Positions 8,375 through 20,194 of a stretch of DNA of 64,000 nucleotides are shown here, piece by piece. The number at the start of each line of letters is the position of its first letter. The stretch's first letter is position 1. Under the pieces are notes generated by a model. The model was not told where the DNA came from. It did not search any database and saw only the letters and a program-made list of their open reading frames with translations. Origin of the DNA: Mycobacterium noviomagense (lineage in GTDB: Bacteria > Actinomycetota > Actinomycetes > Mycobacteriales > Mycobacteriaceae); assembly GCF_010731635.1 (NCBI RefSeq), contig NZ_AP022583.1, positions 1,984,001 to 2,048,000 of the forward strand, read 5' to 3'. Made by a program: the position numbers and the translations under genes.

Positions 8375-9010
8375 GTGCCGCGAACCGGGAGTCGGGGACC
8401 GGGTCGCCCCCCGGCAGCGAAGGCTGCGGAAACACGAAAACGCATCATGCGCGCGGCTCGCGAGGTGTTCAGCGAACGGGGATATGAGGCCGCGACCTTT
8501 CAGGAGATCGCCGTCCGAGCCGACCTGACGCGGCCCGCGATCAACCACTACTTCACCAACAAACGGGTGCTGTATCTGGAAGTGGTCGCGCAGACGACCC
8601 AGCTCGTGGTTACCGCCGCAATCGAGCGGGCACAGCGCGAGACGACGCTGTTGGGCCGGTTGTCGCAATTCGTCGCGGCCACCATCGAAGCCGACGCGCA
8701 GAACCGGTCGTCTGCGGCCTTCCTTATCACCGCGGTGTTGGAGTCGAAACGGCATCCGGCGCTCAGTGGGGTCGAAAACGACTCTCTCCACGCCACACGG
8801 GGGTTCCTCAACGGCGTGCTCGACGACGCGATCCAGCGCGGCGAGCTGACCAGCGACACTGACGTCGCGTCGCTGACCGAGATGCTGGTGGCAGTGCTGT
8901 GCGGCGTGGGCTTCTACGCCGGTTTTGTGGGCAATCGGCAAGAGTTGGACGCCATCACCGCGCTACTGGGCCAGCTGATGGCCGGCCGGCTCTGGCAGCT
9001 GAGAAACTAG
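8375..9010 (+). CDS. TetR-family regulator, Rv0144 orthologue
   Basis: A 211-residue regulator starting at GTG 8375. The N-terminal TetR helix-turn-helix spans roughly residues 20-65, with RIMRAAREVFSERGYEAATF and then TRPAINHYFTNKRVLYLEVV. The C-terminal ligand domain (70-211) is helical and not diagnostic. It lies just upstream of three SAM methyltransferase genes on the same strand, about 100 bases apart, and may control them. A basic, glycine/proline-rich leader precedes the DNA-binding domain. Confidence 0.85.
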   Translation: MPRTGSRGPGRPPAAKAAETRKRIMRAAREVFSERGYEAATFQEIAVRADLTRPAINHYFTNKRVLYLEVVAQTTQLVVTAAIERAQRETTLLGRLSQFVAATIEADAQNRSSAAFLITAVLESKRHPALSGVENDSLHATRGFLNGVLDDAIQRGELTSDTDVASLTEMLVAVLCGVGFYAGFVGNRQELDAITALLGQLMAGRLWQLRN

Positions 9011-9075
9011 CCCGCCAGATCACGGCCCCGTGCGCTGCGCATCGGCGCAGTGATATCGCGCACACAACCATATAG

Positions 9076-9097
9076 GCTACCTAACTTATTCGGTAGC
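9076..9097. promoter_or_regulatory. Inverted repeat upstream of the methyltransferase array
   Basis: GCTACC (9076-9081) and GGTAGC (9092-9097) are separated by ten mostly A/T bases, ending 11 bases before the first methyltransferase start. It could be an operator for the adjacent TetR protein or part of the promoter. Nothing in the sequence decides between these. Confidence 0.4.
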
Positions 9098-9108
9098 ATA
9101 GGCGCGAT

Positions 9109-11952
<2,844 letters not shown>

Positions 11953-12019
11953 CCAGCGCCTGTTGCCCAACCGGGTGGTTGATTAAGATTGGGCTTCCGC
12001 CGGTCGGGAAGGGAAACCC

Positions 12020-12079
12020 ATGACCCGCGCCGGCGACGATAAGTGCGCAGCGATGAGGAGGAGCGGCGCCTATGACTAG
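12020..12079 (+). repeat. MIRU-like element with mini-ORF, upstream of the aldehyde dehydrogenase gene
   Basis: This stretch encodes a 19-codon mini-ORF beginning MTRAGDD whose end overlaps the ATG of the aldehyde dehydrogenase gene. It is clearly similar to 63724-63780 (shared GGCGACGAT, AGCGATGAGGA and GAGCGGCGC). A small ORF overlapping the neighbour's start is the hallmark of mycobacterial interspersed repetitive units. This copy carries a changed middle segment compared with the 63.7 kb copy, which shifts its reading frame. Confidence 0.7.
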
Positions 12080-13490
12080 CGAAGCCGCCGCACAACCCAG
12101 CCCCGACACCGCCGCATCCGCTCGAACGGACATCCCGCAAACGGTCGCTCACCTACGGGAAACCTTCGCCACCGGCCGAAGCCGCAGCCTTGAGTGGCGG
12201 CGCACGCAGTTGCGCGCCATCGAGAAGATGATGGCCGAGAACGAGACCAAGATCGCCGAGGCGCTTCAAGCCGACCTGTGCCGCAAACCATTCGAGGCGT
12301 GGATGGCCGACATCGCGGGCACCGCCGCCGAAGCGCGGTATGCGGCCAAGCACGTTGGCAGTTGGATGCGCCGTAAATACCGCCTGCTGGAACGCGCACA
12401 GCTGCCCGGCCTCGGCTGGGTGGAGTACGAACCCTACGGGACGGTGCTGATAATCGGTGCATGGAACTACCCATTTGTATTGACCCTTGGCCCAGCCATC
12501 GGGGCGATCGCTGCCGGAAACACTATGGTGCTCAAGCCTTCTGAGGTCACCCCAGCGTCTTCGCGGTTGATAGCCGAACTGGTGCCGCGATACCTGGACG
12601 GCGAAGCGATCGCGGTAGTCGAGGGCGACGCTGCGGTCAGCCAGCAGTTGATCGCCCAAGGCTTCGATCGGGTGGTGTTCACCGGCGGCACGGAGATCGG
12701 CCGCAAAGTCTATGAAGCTGCTGCACCACACTTGACTCCCGTCACTCTCGAACTGGGCGGTAAGAGCCCGGTGATCGTCGCTGCGGACGCTGACGTGGAC
12801 GTCGCCGCCAAGCGCATCGCCTGGATCAAACTGCTCAACTCCGGCCAGACCTGCATTGCGCCGGACTATGTGCTGGCGGACGCGAGGATCCGCGACGAAC
12901 TCGTCACCAAGATCGGCGAAGCCATCACCACGTTCGGCTCCGACGAGCCAGCCGGAATGCGCATCGTCAACCAACGCCAATTCGACCGGCTGACCGGTTA
13001 CCTGGCCAACACGAAGGGTACCGTCGCCGTGGGAGGCACTTCAGCTGCTGCGGATCTGCGGATTCAGCCGACGGTGGTGGTCGACCCGGATCCGCAGGAA
13101 CCGCTGATGACCAACGAGGTCTTTGGCCCGATTCTGCCCGTGGTCACGACCGAGTCTTTGGATGAGGCAATACGTTTCGTCAACTCGAGGCCCAAGCCGC
13201 TGGCGGCGTATCTGTTCACCAAGACCCGCGCCGTGCGTGAGCGGGTGATCAAGGAAGTGCCAGCGGGCGGCATGGTGGTCAACCACCTCGCCTTCCACTA
13301 CTTCACGTCCAAGCTGCCGTTCGGTGGCGTCGGCCCGTCCGGCATGGGCGCCTACCACGGCCGTTGGGGGTTCGAGGAATTTAGCCACCGCAAGTCGGTG
13401 CTCACCAAGCCAACCCGCCCCGACTTATCGAGCTTTATCTACCCGCCGTATACAGAGAAGGCGTGGAAGTTGGCGCGCCGGCTCTTCTAG
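12072..13490 (+). CDS. NAD(P)-dependent aldehyde dehydrogenase, Rv0147 orthologue
   Basis: 472 residues; oxidises aldehydes to acids, probably fatty or aromatic ones. The catalytic set is intact: general base Glu227 in LELGGKSP, nucleophile Cys261 in SGQTCIAPDY, and NAD-loop FTGGTEIG (203-210). The last 20 residues contain a hydrophobic/aromatic stretch (FIYPPY), and the layout resembles fatty-aldehyde dehydrogenases of the ALDH3 type. The start overlaps a MIRU-like mini-ORF, suggesting coupled translation. It precedes the SDR gene by 48 bases on the same strand. Confidence 0.92.
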   Translation: MTSEAAAQPSPDTAASARTDIPQTVAHLRETFATGRSRSLEWRRTQLRAIEKMMAENETKIAEALQADLCRKPFEAWMADIAGTAAEARYAAKHVGSWMRRKYRLLERAQLPGLGWVEYEPYGTVLIIGAWNYPFVLTLGPAIGAIAAGNTMVLKPSEVTPASSRLIAELVPRYLDGEAIAVVEGDAAVSQQLIAQGFDRVVFTGGTEIGRKVYEAAAPHLTPVTLELGGKSPVIVAADADVDVAAKRIAWIKLLNSGQTCIAPDYVLADARIRDELVTKIGEAITTFGSDEPAGMRIVNQRQFDRLTGYLANTKGTVAVGGTSAAADLRIQPTVVVDPDPQEPLMTNEVFGPILPVVTTESLDEAIRFVNSRPKPLAAYLFTKTRAVRERVIKEVPAGGMVVNHLAFHYFTSKLPFGGVGPSGMGAYHGRWGFEEFSHRKSVLTKPTRPDLSSFIYPPYTEKAWKLARRLF

Positions 13491-13538
13491 CGGTTGCCGG
13501 ACGCTGACCCCGAGCGCAATCGACCCGAAAGGAAGTTC

Positions 13539-14402
13539 ATGCCCGGAGTGCAGGATCGTGTCATCGTCGTCACCGGAGCCGGCGGGGGACTGGGCCGCGA
13601 ATACGCCCTGACCTTGGCCCGAGAAGGCGCCAGCGTCGTGGTCAACGACCTCGGCGGAGCCCGCGACGGCACGGGAGCCGGACATTCGATGGCCGATCAG
13701 GTCGTGTCCGAGATCAAAGACGCCGGCGGCCGTGCGGTCGCCAACTACGACAGCGTCGCCGAGGCCGAGGGCGCGGCCAACATCATCCAGACCGCGCTCG
13801 ACGAATTCGGGGCGGTGCATGGCGTGGTGAGCAACGCCGGGATTCTGCGCGACGGCACCTTCCACAAGATGTCGTTCGAGAACTGGGACGCGGTGCTCAA
13901 GGTGCACCTGTACGGCGGCTACAACGTGCTGCGCGCGGCTTGGCCACACTTCCGCGAACAGAGTTACGGCCGCGTCGTCGTCGCCACCTCCACCAGCGGC
14001 TTGTTCGGCAACTTCGGCCAATCCAACTACGGCGCAGCCAAGTTGGGCCTGGTCGGCCTGATCAACACGCTGGCGCTGGAAGGCGCCAAGTACAACATCC
14101 ACGCCAACGCGGTCGCTCCAGTCGCGGCGACCCGGATGACGCAGGACATCTTGCCTCCAGAGGTGTTGGAAAAGCTCAAGCCCGAGTTCGTCGCGCCGAT
14201 AGTGGCCTACCTGTGCACTGAAGAATCCAGCGACAACGGATCGGTGTTCGTCGTCGGCGGCGGCAGGGTGCAGCGGGTTGCGCTGTTCGAGAACGAGGGC
14301 GCCAACTTCGCCAATCCGCCGTCGGTTGACGAGGTCGCCTCCCAGTGGGCGCAGATCACCGATTTGTCCGGGGCGAAGCAGGCTAGCTTCTCCGTACGGT
14401 GA
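13539..14402 (+). CDS. Short-chain dehydrogenase, Rv0148 orthologue
   Basis: 287 residues from ATG 13539 (ribosome site AAAGGAAG). Resembles the dehydrogenase domain of MFE-2-type 3-hydroxyacyl-CoA dehydrogenases: VTGAGGGLGREYAL cofactor motif, VVNDLGGARDG loop, NAG at SNAGILRDG, catalytic Ser and YxxxK in FGQSNYGAAKLGLVG. The likely reaction is NAD(P)-linked oxidation of a 3-hydroxyacyl-CoA or similar alcohol. It overlaps the following quinone oxidoreductase gene (GTGA). Confidence 0.92.
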   Translation: MPGVQDRVIVVTGAGGGLGREYALTLAREGASVVVNDLGGARDGTGAGHSMADQVVSEIKDAGGRAVANYDSVAEAEGAANIIQTALDEFGAVHGVVSNAGILRDGTFHKMSFENWDAVLKVHLYGGYNVLRAAWPHFREQSYGRVVVATSTSGLFGNFGQSNYGAAKLGLVGLINTLALEGAKYNIHANAVAPVAATRMTQDILPPEVLEKLKPEFVAPIVAYLCTEESSDNGSVFVVGGGRVQRVALFENEGANFANPPSVDEVASQWAQITDLSGAKQASFSVR

Positions 14403-15115
14403 AAGCCTGCGTCGTCAAGGAACTTTCGGGTCCTGGTGGACTGGTCTACACCGACGTCGACGATGTGCAGGGAGGCGACGACATGGTGGTCGTCGATGTG
14501 CGCGCCGCTGGAGTCTGCTTTCCCGACCTGCTGCTGAGCAAAGAGGAGTCCCAGCTCAAGCTCCCGCCGCCGTTCATTCCCGGCATGGAGGTCGCGGGTG
14601 TGGTTCGCTCGGCACCGGAGGAGTCGGGTTTCAAGGTGGGCGAGCGGGTCTCGGCTCGGCCGGTGGCGTGGGCAGCGCCGCCGTCCAGGTGGCCAAGGCG
14701 ATGGGCGCCGGTCAGGTGATCGCGATGGTGCATCGTACGGGCGCAACGGATTCCGTCGAGTCGCTGGGCGCTGACGTGGTATTGCCGTTGACCGACGGCT
14801 GGGCCCAGCGGGTGCGCGACGTGACCAACGGCCCGCGGCGTCGACATCGTGGTCGACCCCATCGGTGGGCCTGCGTTCGACGACGCCATCCGGGTACTGG
14901 CCATCGACGGCAAGCTGCTGGTGATCGGTTTTGCCGCCGGCGGCATCCCGAGCGTCAAGGTCAACCGGCTGCTGCTGCGCAACGTTGGCGTGTTCGGCGT
15001 GGCGTGGGGCGAATACCTGAACAAGGTTCCGGGTTATCCGCTGTCGGAAGGGCGTGCCGCACTGCAGAGCCTGGCCGATGGCGGTGTGTTCGGCAAGGTG
15101 GTGCTGGAACCGTAG
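14399..15115 (+). pseudogene. Quinone oxidoreductase-like MDR gene, Rv0149-like, deleted and frameshifted
   Basis: The beginning (MKACVVKELSGPGG, FIPGMEVAGVV, GFKVGERVSA) is a normal zinc-free MDR N-terminus. Near 14650 it jumps, in a different frame, to the nucleotide-binding region (GSAGGVGSAAVQVAKAMGA), so about 80 residues are missing. A second shift at the CCC run 14832-14834 (one C too many) moves to a third frame reading VVDPIGGPAFDDAIRVL to the end. Total length is 717 bases against about 966 for Rv0149. Two independent lesions make a working product unlikely. Confidence 0.85.
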
Positions 15116-15119
15116 ACGC

Positions 15120-15938
15120 TCAGTCCAGCAGCGCGACCCGAAGCCGATGCACGTCGTCGTCGGTGATGCCCGCGTCACGCAGATAAACGTCCAGGGAGCC
15201 GAAGGTCTCGTCGATCGACTGGCGCGCAGCGGCCAGATACTCGGGGCGGACACCGAGGACCTCATCGGATAGGCGGGCCTCGGTGAACGTCATGACCTCG
15301 GGAGTCAGTTCGGTGTCTGAGCGCTGCTGGATCATCTCCATGATTCGGGCGCGCAGCTCTGGCGCCGCCTCGTTGCTGCGCAAGTAGTCGGCCAGAATAT
15401 CGTCACGGTCCAGCCCGATCGCTTCCAGCACCACAGCGATGACGAAGCCGGTGCGGTCCTTGCCCGCAAAGCAGTGGGCCAGTACCGAGCGTCCGGCGGC
15501 TAGTAGCGAAACGACCTGCCGCACAGCGCGTTGCGCCCCGGGGTACGTGGGGAACCTGCGGTACTCGTCGACCATGTAGCGGCTGGCGGCCTCGGCGACC
15601 GACTCGTCGCTGGGCTTGTCGGTCATCAGCCGTTTGAACGCATGCTCATGCGGCGGCTCGCCGTCGGCCTCGCTTTGGTCGGCGGCGAGGTCAGGGATCG
15701 GCAACAGGTGAATGTCGACGCCGTCGGGCACCCGTCCCGGTCCGCGGCGCTGCACCTCGCGAGGCGAGCGCAAGTCGGCGACAGCGCTAACACCGAGCCG
15801 GCGCAGCGCTGCCCGCCCGTCGTCGTCCAGACTGGTCAACTCCCCTGAGCGGAACAGCCGCCCGGGCCGGATACCCGCGGCCACCGAAACGTCGCGGAAG
15901 TTCACCGCGCCGGGCAGTTCCCGGATCTCAGTGGTCAC
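15120..15938 (-). CDS. ptbB: Protein tyrosine/phosphoinositide phosphatase PtbB
   Basis: 272 residues with the P-loop phosphatase signature HCFAGKDRTG: nucleophile Cys156, Arg162. This is the Y_phosphatase3 type of the M. tuberculosis PtpB, which is secreted and dephosphorylates phosphotyrosine and phosphoinositides. No signal peptide is seen. The GTG start at 15938 overlaps the stop of fadE2 (GTGA), so it is translated with fadE2, as in Rv0154c-Rv0153c. Its end abuts the broken Rv0149-like gene. Confidence 0.93.
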   Translation of the reverse strand: MTTEIRELPGAVNFRDVSVAAGIRPGRLFRSGELTSLDDDGRAALRRLGVSAVADLRSPREVQRRGPGRVPDGVDIHLLPIPDLAADQSEADGEPPHEHAFKRLMTDKPSDESVAEAASRYMVDEYRRFPTYPGAQRAVRQVVSLLAAGRSVLAHCFAGKDRTGFVIAVVLEAIGLDRDDILADYLRSNEAAPELRARIMEMIQQRSDTELTPEVMTFTEARLSDEVLGVRPEYLAAARQSIDETFGSLDVYLRDAGITDDDVHRLRVALLD

Positions 15939-17161
15939 TGAGTAACCGCCGAAGCGAAAGCGCTTTTCTCGCGGCCGATTTCAGCACGGGCGATGGAGCG
16001 CAGGTGTACCTCGTCCGGCCCGTCGAAGATGCGCATCGCGCGGTGCCAGCCGTACAGCCGGGCCAGCGGGGTGTCGTCGCTGATCCCCGCCGCGCCATGC
16101 ACTTGTATGGCGCGGTCGATCACATCGCAGGCCACCTGCGGTGCCACCGCCTTGATCTGCGAGACCAGTAGATGCGCGGCCTTGTTGCCGTGTTGGTCGA
16201 TGGTCCATGCGGCTTTTTCACACAGCAGCCGAGCCTGGTCGATTTCGTTGCGCGACTTGGCAATCGACTGCTGCACCACGCCCTGCTCGGCCAGCGTCTT
16301 GCCGAAGGCCACTCGGCTGCGGGCCCGGTCGACCATCAACGCCAGCGCGCGCTCGGCGGCGCCGAGGGCACGCATGCAGTGGTGGATGCGGCCCGGACCC
16401 AGCCGGGCCTGCGCAATCGCGAAACCCGCACCCTCCTCGCCCAGCAGATTGGTCGCCGGGACCCGCACGTTGTCGTAGATGATCTCGCAGTGGCCGTGCT
16501 GATCCTGCCAGCCGAACACCGGAGTGGAGCGCACGACCGTCACACCCGGGGTGTCCATCGGCACCAGGATCATCGACTGCTGCTGGTGGGCCGCGGCATC
16601 GGGATTCGTGCGGCCCATCACGATCAGGATCTTGCAGCGCGGGTCGGCCGCGCCCGACGTCCACCACTTGCGGCCGTTGATGACGTAGTGGTCGCCGTCG
16701 CGGGTGATGGTGGTTTCGATGTTGCGGGCGTCGCTGCTGGCGACGGCCGGTTCGGTCATCGAGAACGCGCTGCGGATCTCGCCGTCGAGCAGCGGCTGCA
16801 GCCACTGGCAGCGCTGTTCGTCGGTGGCGAACAGGTGCAGGATCTCCATGTTGCCGGTATCCGGTGCGGCGCAGTTGAGCACTTCGGGCGCGATCTCCAG
16901 GCTCCAGCCCGTCAGCTCGGCCAGCGGCGCATAGTCGGCGTTCGTCAGCCCCGACTCGGCGGGCAGGAACAGGTTCCACAATCCACGCTCTTTGGCCTTG
17001 ACTTTGAGGTCCTCGATGATCGGGGGCACAGTGTGGTCGCCCGGACCCGCTTCGTGGCGGTAACGGTCGTACTCGGCTTCGGCCGGAAAGACGTACTCGG
17101 TCATAAAGTCGGACAGCCGCTTGTGGTAGTCACTGGCCTTGGCCGACATGGCGAAATCCAT
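15935..17161 (-). CDS. fadE2: Acyl-CoA dehydrogenase FadE2
   Basis: 408 residues starting at ATG 17161; a GTG three codons upstream is also open. FAD-dependent acyl-CoA dehydrogenase: AFSMTEPAVASSDA and DHYVINGRKWWTSGA in the flavin-binding middle domain, QVHGAAGISDDTPLA and YGWHRAMRIFDGPDEVH near the C-terminus. The length and signatures resemble ACAD10/11-type bacterial enzymes. It performs the alpha,beta-dehydrogenation step of beta-oxidation or a related pathway, with unknown chain preference. Upstream partner of ptbB in a two-gene operon. Confidence 0.93.
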   Translation of the reverse strand: MDFAMSAKASDYHKRLSDFMTEYVFPAEAEYDRYRHEAGPGDHTVPPIIEDLKVKAKERGLWNLFLPAESGLTNADYAPLAELTGWSLEIAPEVLNCAAPDTGNMEILHLFATDEQRCQWLQPLLDGEIRSAFSMTEPAVASSDARNIETTITRDGDHYVINGRKWWTSGAADPRCKILIVMGRTNPDAAAHQQQSMILVPMDTPGVTVVRSTPVFGWQDQHGHCEIIYDNVRVPATNLLGEEGAGFAIAQARLGPGRIHHCMRALGAAERALALMVDRARSRVAFGKTLAEQGVVQQSIAKSRNEIDQARLLCEKAAWTIDQHGNKAAHLLVSQIKAVAPQVACDVIDRAIQVHGAAGISDDTPLARLYGWHRAMRIFDGPDEVHLRSIARAEIGREKSAFASAVTQ

Positions 17162-17218
17162 GCCAGTCACGATAGGCGACCGGCTTGCCGTGCGAGTAGA
17201 CGCATCGCGGGCTACATC

Positions 17219-17245
17219 GGCCCGAGGAGGAGCCGGGCCATCGGG
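17219..17245 (+). repeat. 27-bp repeat, copy A (upstream of pntAa)
   Basis: This 27-base stretch matches 18710-18736 at 25 of 27 positions, including the shared core CCCGAGGAGGAGCCGG. It lies in the fadE2-pntAa gap. It may be a fragment of a MIRU-like element, since the GAGGAGGAG core also occurs there. Confidence 0.55.
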
Positions 17246-17294
17246 TTAGGGTAGCGGGGCAATCCAACGGCGCAGGAAAGTAGATGTACGCGCG

Positions 17295-18392
17295 ATGACA
17301 GATACGCAGACGACGGTTGGGGTGGTCGCCGAGTCAGGGACGGACGAGCGGCGGGTCGCGCTGGTGCCCAAGGCGGTGGCGCCGCTGACGAAAAGCGGTG
17401 TCGCGGTCGTCGTCGAATCCGGTGCGGGCGGAGGGGCGCTGCTGCCCGACGAGCTCTACACGGCCGTCGGTGCCAGCATCGGTGACGCGTGGGCCGCCGA
17501 CATCGTCGTCAAGGTTGCGCCGCCGACCGCCGAGGAGGTCGCCCGGCTGCACCGCGGCCAGACCCTGATCGGCTTTCTTGCCCCACGCAACGCCGACAAT
17601 CAGATCGAGGCGCTGCGGGCGGCGGGTGTGCAGGCGTTCGCGTTGGAGTCGATCCCGCGGATTTCGCGGGCGCAGTCGATGGATGCGCTTTCGTCGCAAG
17701 CCAACGTCGCGGGATACAAAGCGGTGCTGCTGGCCGCCTGGGAGTCGACACGGTTCTTCCCCATGCTGACCACCGCGGCAGGCACGGTGAAGCCGGCGAC
17801 GGCGCTCGTGCTCGGCGTTGGCGTGGCCGGCCTGCAGGCGCTGGCGACGGCCAAACGACTGGGTGCGCGCACCACCGGCTACGACGTGCGGCCCGAGGTG
17901 GCCGACCAGGTCCGCTCGGTGGGGGCGCAGTGGCTGGAGTTGGGCATCGAAGCTACTGGTGAGGGCGGGTACGCACGCGAGCTCAGCGAAGAAGAACGCG
18001 AGCAGCAACAGAAAGCGTTGGAGGAGGCGATCACCGGGTTTGACGTGGTGATCACCACTGCTTTGGTTCCGGGCCGCCCGGCGCCACGGCTGGTGACCGC
18101 TGCGGCGGTGGAAGGGATGAAGCCGGGCAGTGTGGTGGTGGACCTGGCGGGGGAGGCCGGCGGAAACTGCGAGCTGACCGAGCCCGGCCGCACCGTCGTC
18201 AAGCACGACGTCACCATCGCCTCGCCGCTCAACCTGCCGGCGACCATGCCTGAGCACGCCAGCGAGCTTTACAGCAAAAACATCACGGCCCTGTTGGAGC
18301 TGTTGGTCAAGGACGGGAAGCTGGCGCCCGATTTCGACGATGAAGTGGTGGCGGCGGCATGCGTGACCGCAACAGCGGGAGAGGACAGCTAG
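17295..18392 (+). CDS. pntAa: NAD(P) transhydrogenase subunit alpha, part 1 (PntAa)
   Basis: 365 residues, cytoplasmic NAD(H)-binding domain of the proton-translocating transhydrogenase. It has the AlaDh/PNT N-terminal signature (GTDERRVALVPK), RAQSMDALSSQANVAGYKA, and the dinucleotide fold VLGVGVAGLQALATAKRLGA. With PntAb and PntB it transfers hydride from NADH to NADP+ using the proton gradient. Its stop TAG directly abuts the ATG of pntAb, showing one operon. Confidence 0.96.
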   Translation: MTDTQTTVGVVAESGTDERRVALVPKAVAPLTKSGVAVVVESGAGGGALLPDELYTAVGASIGDAWAADIVVKVAPPTAEEVARLHRGQTLIGFLAPRNADNQIEALRAAGVQAFALESIPRISRAQSMDALSSQANVAGYKAVLLAAWESTRFFPMLTTAAGTVKPATALVLGVGVAGLQALATAKRLGARTTGYDVRPEVADQVRSVGAQWLELGIEATGEGGYARELSEEEREQQQKALEEAITGFDVVITTALVPGRPAPRLVTAAAVEGMKPGSVVVDLAGEAGGNCELTEPGRTVVKHDVTIASPLNLPATMPEHASELYSKNITALLELLVKDGKLAPDFDDEVVAAACVTATAGEDS

Positions 18393-18773
18393 ATGTACAA
18401 CGACCTTCTGGCCAATCTGGCGATCCTGGTGCTCGCCGGGTTTGTCGGCTTTGCGGTGATTTCCAAGGTGCCCAACACGCTGCACACCCCGCTGATGTCG
18501 GGCACCAACGCCATCCACGGCATCGTCGTCCTCGGCGCGCTGGTGCTGCTCGGTCGAATCGAGCACCCGTCGATCGCGTTGCAGATCATTCTGTTTGTCG
18601 CGTTGGTCTTCGGCACCCTGAACGTCATCGGCGGTTTCATTGTCACCGACCGGATGCTGGGCATGTTCAAAGGCAAGAAGCCGGCGCCTGTGACGTCCGG
18701 CGACGATGCGGCCCGAGGAGGAGCCGGACAATCGGGCCCCGTTAAAACTGGGACGGACGGGCAGGGTCGATGA
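18393..18773 (+). CDS. pntAb: NAD(P) transhydrogenase subunit alpha, part 2 (PntAb)
   Basis: 126-residue membrane subunit with three to four hydrophobic helices (LAILVLAGFVGFAVISKVP, GIVVLGALVLLG, IILFVALVFGTLNVIGG). The core ends near residue 103 (TDRMLGMFKGKKPAP). The remaining tail, from about residue 105, is hydrophilic, glycine-rich and encoded partly by a 27-bp repeat also found before pntAa. It makes the protein longer than the Rv0156 product of about 110 residues. The end overlaps pntB by four bases (ATGA). Confidence 0.94.
   Translation: MYNDLLANLAILVLAGFVGFAVISKVPNTLHTPLMSGTNAIHGIVVLGALVLLGRIEHPSIALQIILFVALVFGTLNVIGGFIVTDRMLGMFKGKKPAPVTSGDDAARGGAGQSGPVKTGTDGQGR
18710..18736 (+). 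repeat. 27-bp repeat, copy B (inside the 3' end of pntAb)
   Basis: 25 of 27 bases match 17219-17245. The bases just before it (GGCGACGATGC) also match the start of the MIRU-like elements, so this is likely a degenerate MIRU relative inserted between pntAb and pntB and now translated as the PntAb tail. Its AGGAGG core may serve as a ribosome-binding element. Confidence 0.5.
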
Positions 18774-20194
18774 GCTACCTGGTCACGATCCTCTACATCA
18801 TCTCGTTCGCGCTGTTCATCTACGGCCTGATGGGTCTGACCGGGCCCAAGACCGCGGTCCGCGGCAACCTGATCGCCGCGGTGGGTATGGCCATCGCCGT
18901 GGCGGCGACCCTGGTCATGATCCGCCACACCCACCAGTGGCCGCTGATCATTGCCGGCCTGGTCCTGGGCGTCGTGCTCGGCGTTCCACCGGCACGGCTG
19001 ACCAAGATGACCGCTATGCCGCAACTGGTGGCGTTCTTCAACGGCGTGGGCGGCGGCACCGTCGCGTTGATTTCGCTGTCGGAGTTCATCGAGACGGCTG
19101 GGTTCTCCGCATTCCGGTATGGCGAGTCGCCGACCGTGCACATCGTGGTCGCTTCGCTGTTCGCCGCGATCATCGGGTCGATCTCGTTCTGGGGGTCGAT
19201 CATCGCGTTCGGCAAGCTCCAGGAGATCATCTCCGGCCGCCCGATTGGCATCGGCAAGGCGCAACAGCCGCTGAATCTGTTGTTGCTGGTGGCGGCCGTG
19301 GTGTGCGCAGTGGTCATCGGACTCGGCGCGCATCCGGGCACCGGCGGGGTGGCGTTGTGGTGGATGATCGGGCTGCTCGCCGCTGCCGGGGTGCTTGGCC
19401 TGATGGTGGTGCTGCCTATCGGCGGTGCCGACATGCCCGTCGTCATTTCGATGCTCAACGCGATGACCGGTCTGTCGGCCGCCGCAGCCGGCCTCGCGCT
19501 GAACAACACCGCGATGATCGTCGCCGGCATGATCGTCGGCGCCTCCGGTTCCATCCTGACCAACCTGATGGCCAAAGCGATGAACCGCTCCATCCCGGCG
19601 ATCGTCGCCGGCGGGTTCGGTGGCGGCGGCGTGGCTCCCGGCGGCGACGGCGGCGGCGACAAGCACGTCAAGTCCACCTCGGCCGCCGACGCCGCGATCC
19701 AGATGGCCTACGCCAACCAGGTGATCGTCGTGCCTGGCTACGGCATGGCCGTCGCACAGGCCCAACACGCCGTCAAGGACATGGCGAGCCTGCTCGAATC
19801 CCGCGGCGTGCCGGTCAAATACGCGATCCACCCGGTCGCCGGCCGGATGCCCGGGCACATGAACGTGCTACTCGCCGAAGCCGAAGTCGACTACGACGCG
19901 ATGAAGGACATGGACGACATCAACGACGAGTTCGCCCGGACCGACGTCACGCTCGTGATCGGCGCCAACGACGTCACCAACCCGGCCGCGCGCAACGAGC
20001 CGAACTCGCCCATCTATGGCATGCCGATCCTCAACGTGGACAAGTCCAAATCGGTGATCGTGCTCAAGCGGTCGATGAATTCGGGCTTCGCGGGCATCGA
20101 CAACCCGCTGTTCTATGCCGAGGGCACCACCTTGCTGTTCGGTGACGCGAAGAAGTCAGTGTCCGAGGTGACCGAGGAACTGAAGGCGCTCTAA
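18770..20194 (+). CDS. pntB: NAD(P) transhydrogenase subunit beta (PntB)
   Basis: 474 residues. About nine membrane helices occupy residues 1-260, followed by a linker rich in glycine (VAGGFGGGGVAPGGDGGG) and the NADP(H)-binding domain III (VIVVPGYGMAVAQAQHAV, HPVAGRMPGHMNVLLAEA, VTLVIGANDVTNPAA). Completes the proton-pumping transhydrogenase that supplies NADPH. Translationally coupled to pntAb. Confidence 0.96.
   Translation: MSYLVTILYIISFALFIYGLMGLTGPKTAVRGNLIAAVGMAIAVAATLVMIRHTHQWPLIIAGLVLGVVLGVPPARLTKMTAMPQLVAFFNGVGGGTVALISLSEFIETAGFSAFRYGESPTVHIVVASLFAAIIGSISFWGSIIAFGKLQEIISGRPIGIGKAQQPLNLLLLVAAVVCAVVIGLGAHPGTGGVALWWMIGLLAAAGVLGLMVVLPIGGADMPVVISMLNAMTGLSAAAAGLALNNTAMIVAGMIVGASGSILTNLMAKAMNRSIPAIVAGGFGGGGVAPGGDGGGDKHVKSTSAADAAIQMAYANQVIVVPGYGMAVAQAQHAVKDMASLLESRGVPVKYAIHPVAGRMPGHMNVLLAEAEVDYDAMKDMDDINDEFARTDVTLVIGANDVTNPAARNEPNSPIYGMPILNVDKSKSVIVLKRSMNSGFAGIDNPLFYAEGTTLLFGDAKKSVSEVTEELKAL

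Noticed and set aside
12072..13490. Many long antisense ORFs opposite the aldehyde dehydrogenase and other genes
   Set aside because: Typical of high-GC DNA with a strong third-codon bias; no family resemblance and no ribosome sites.
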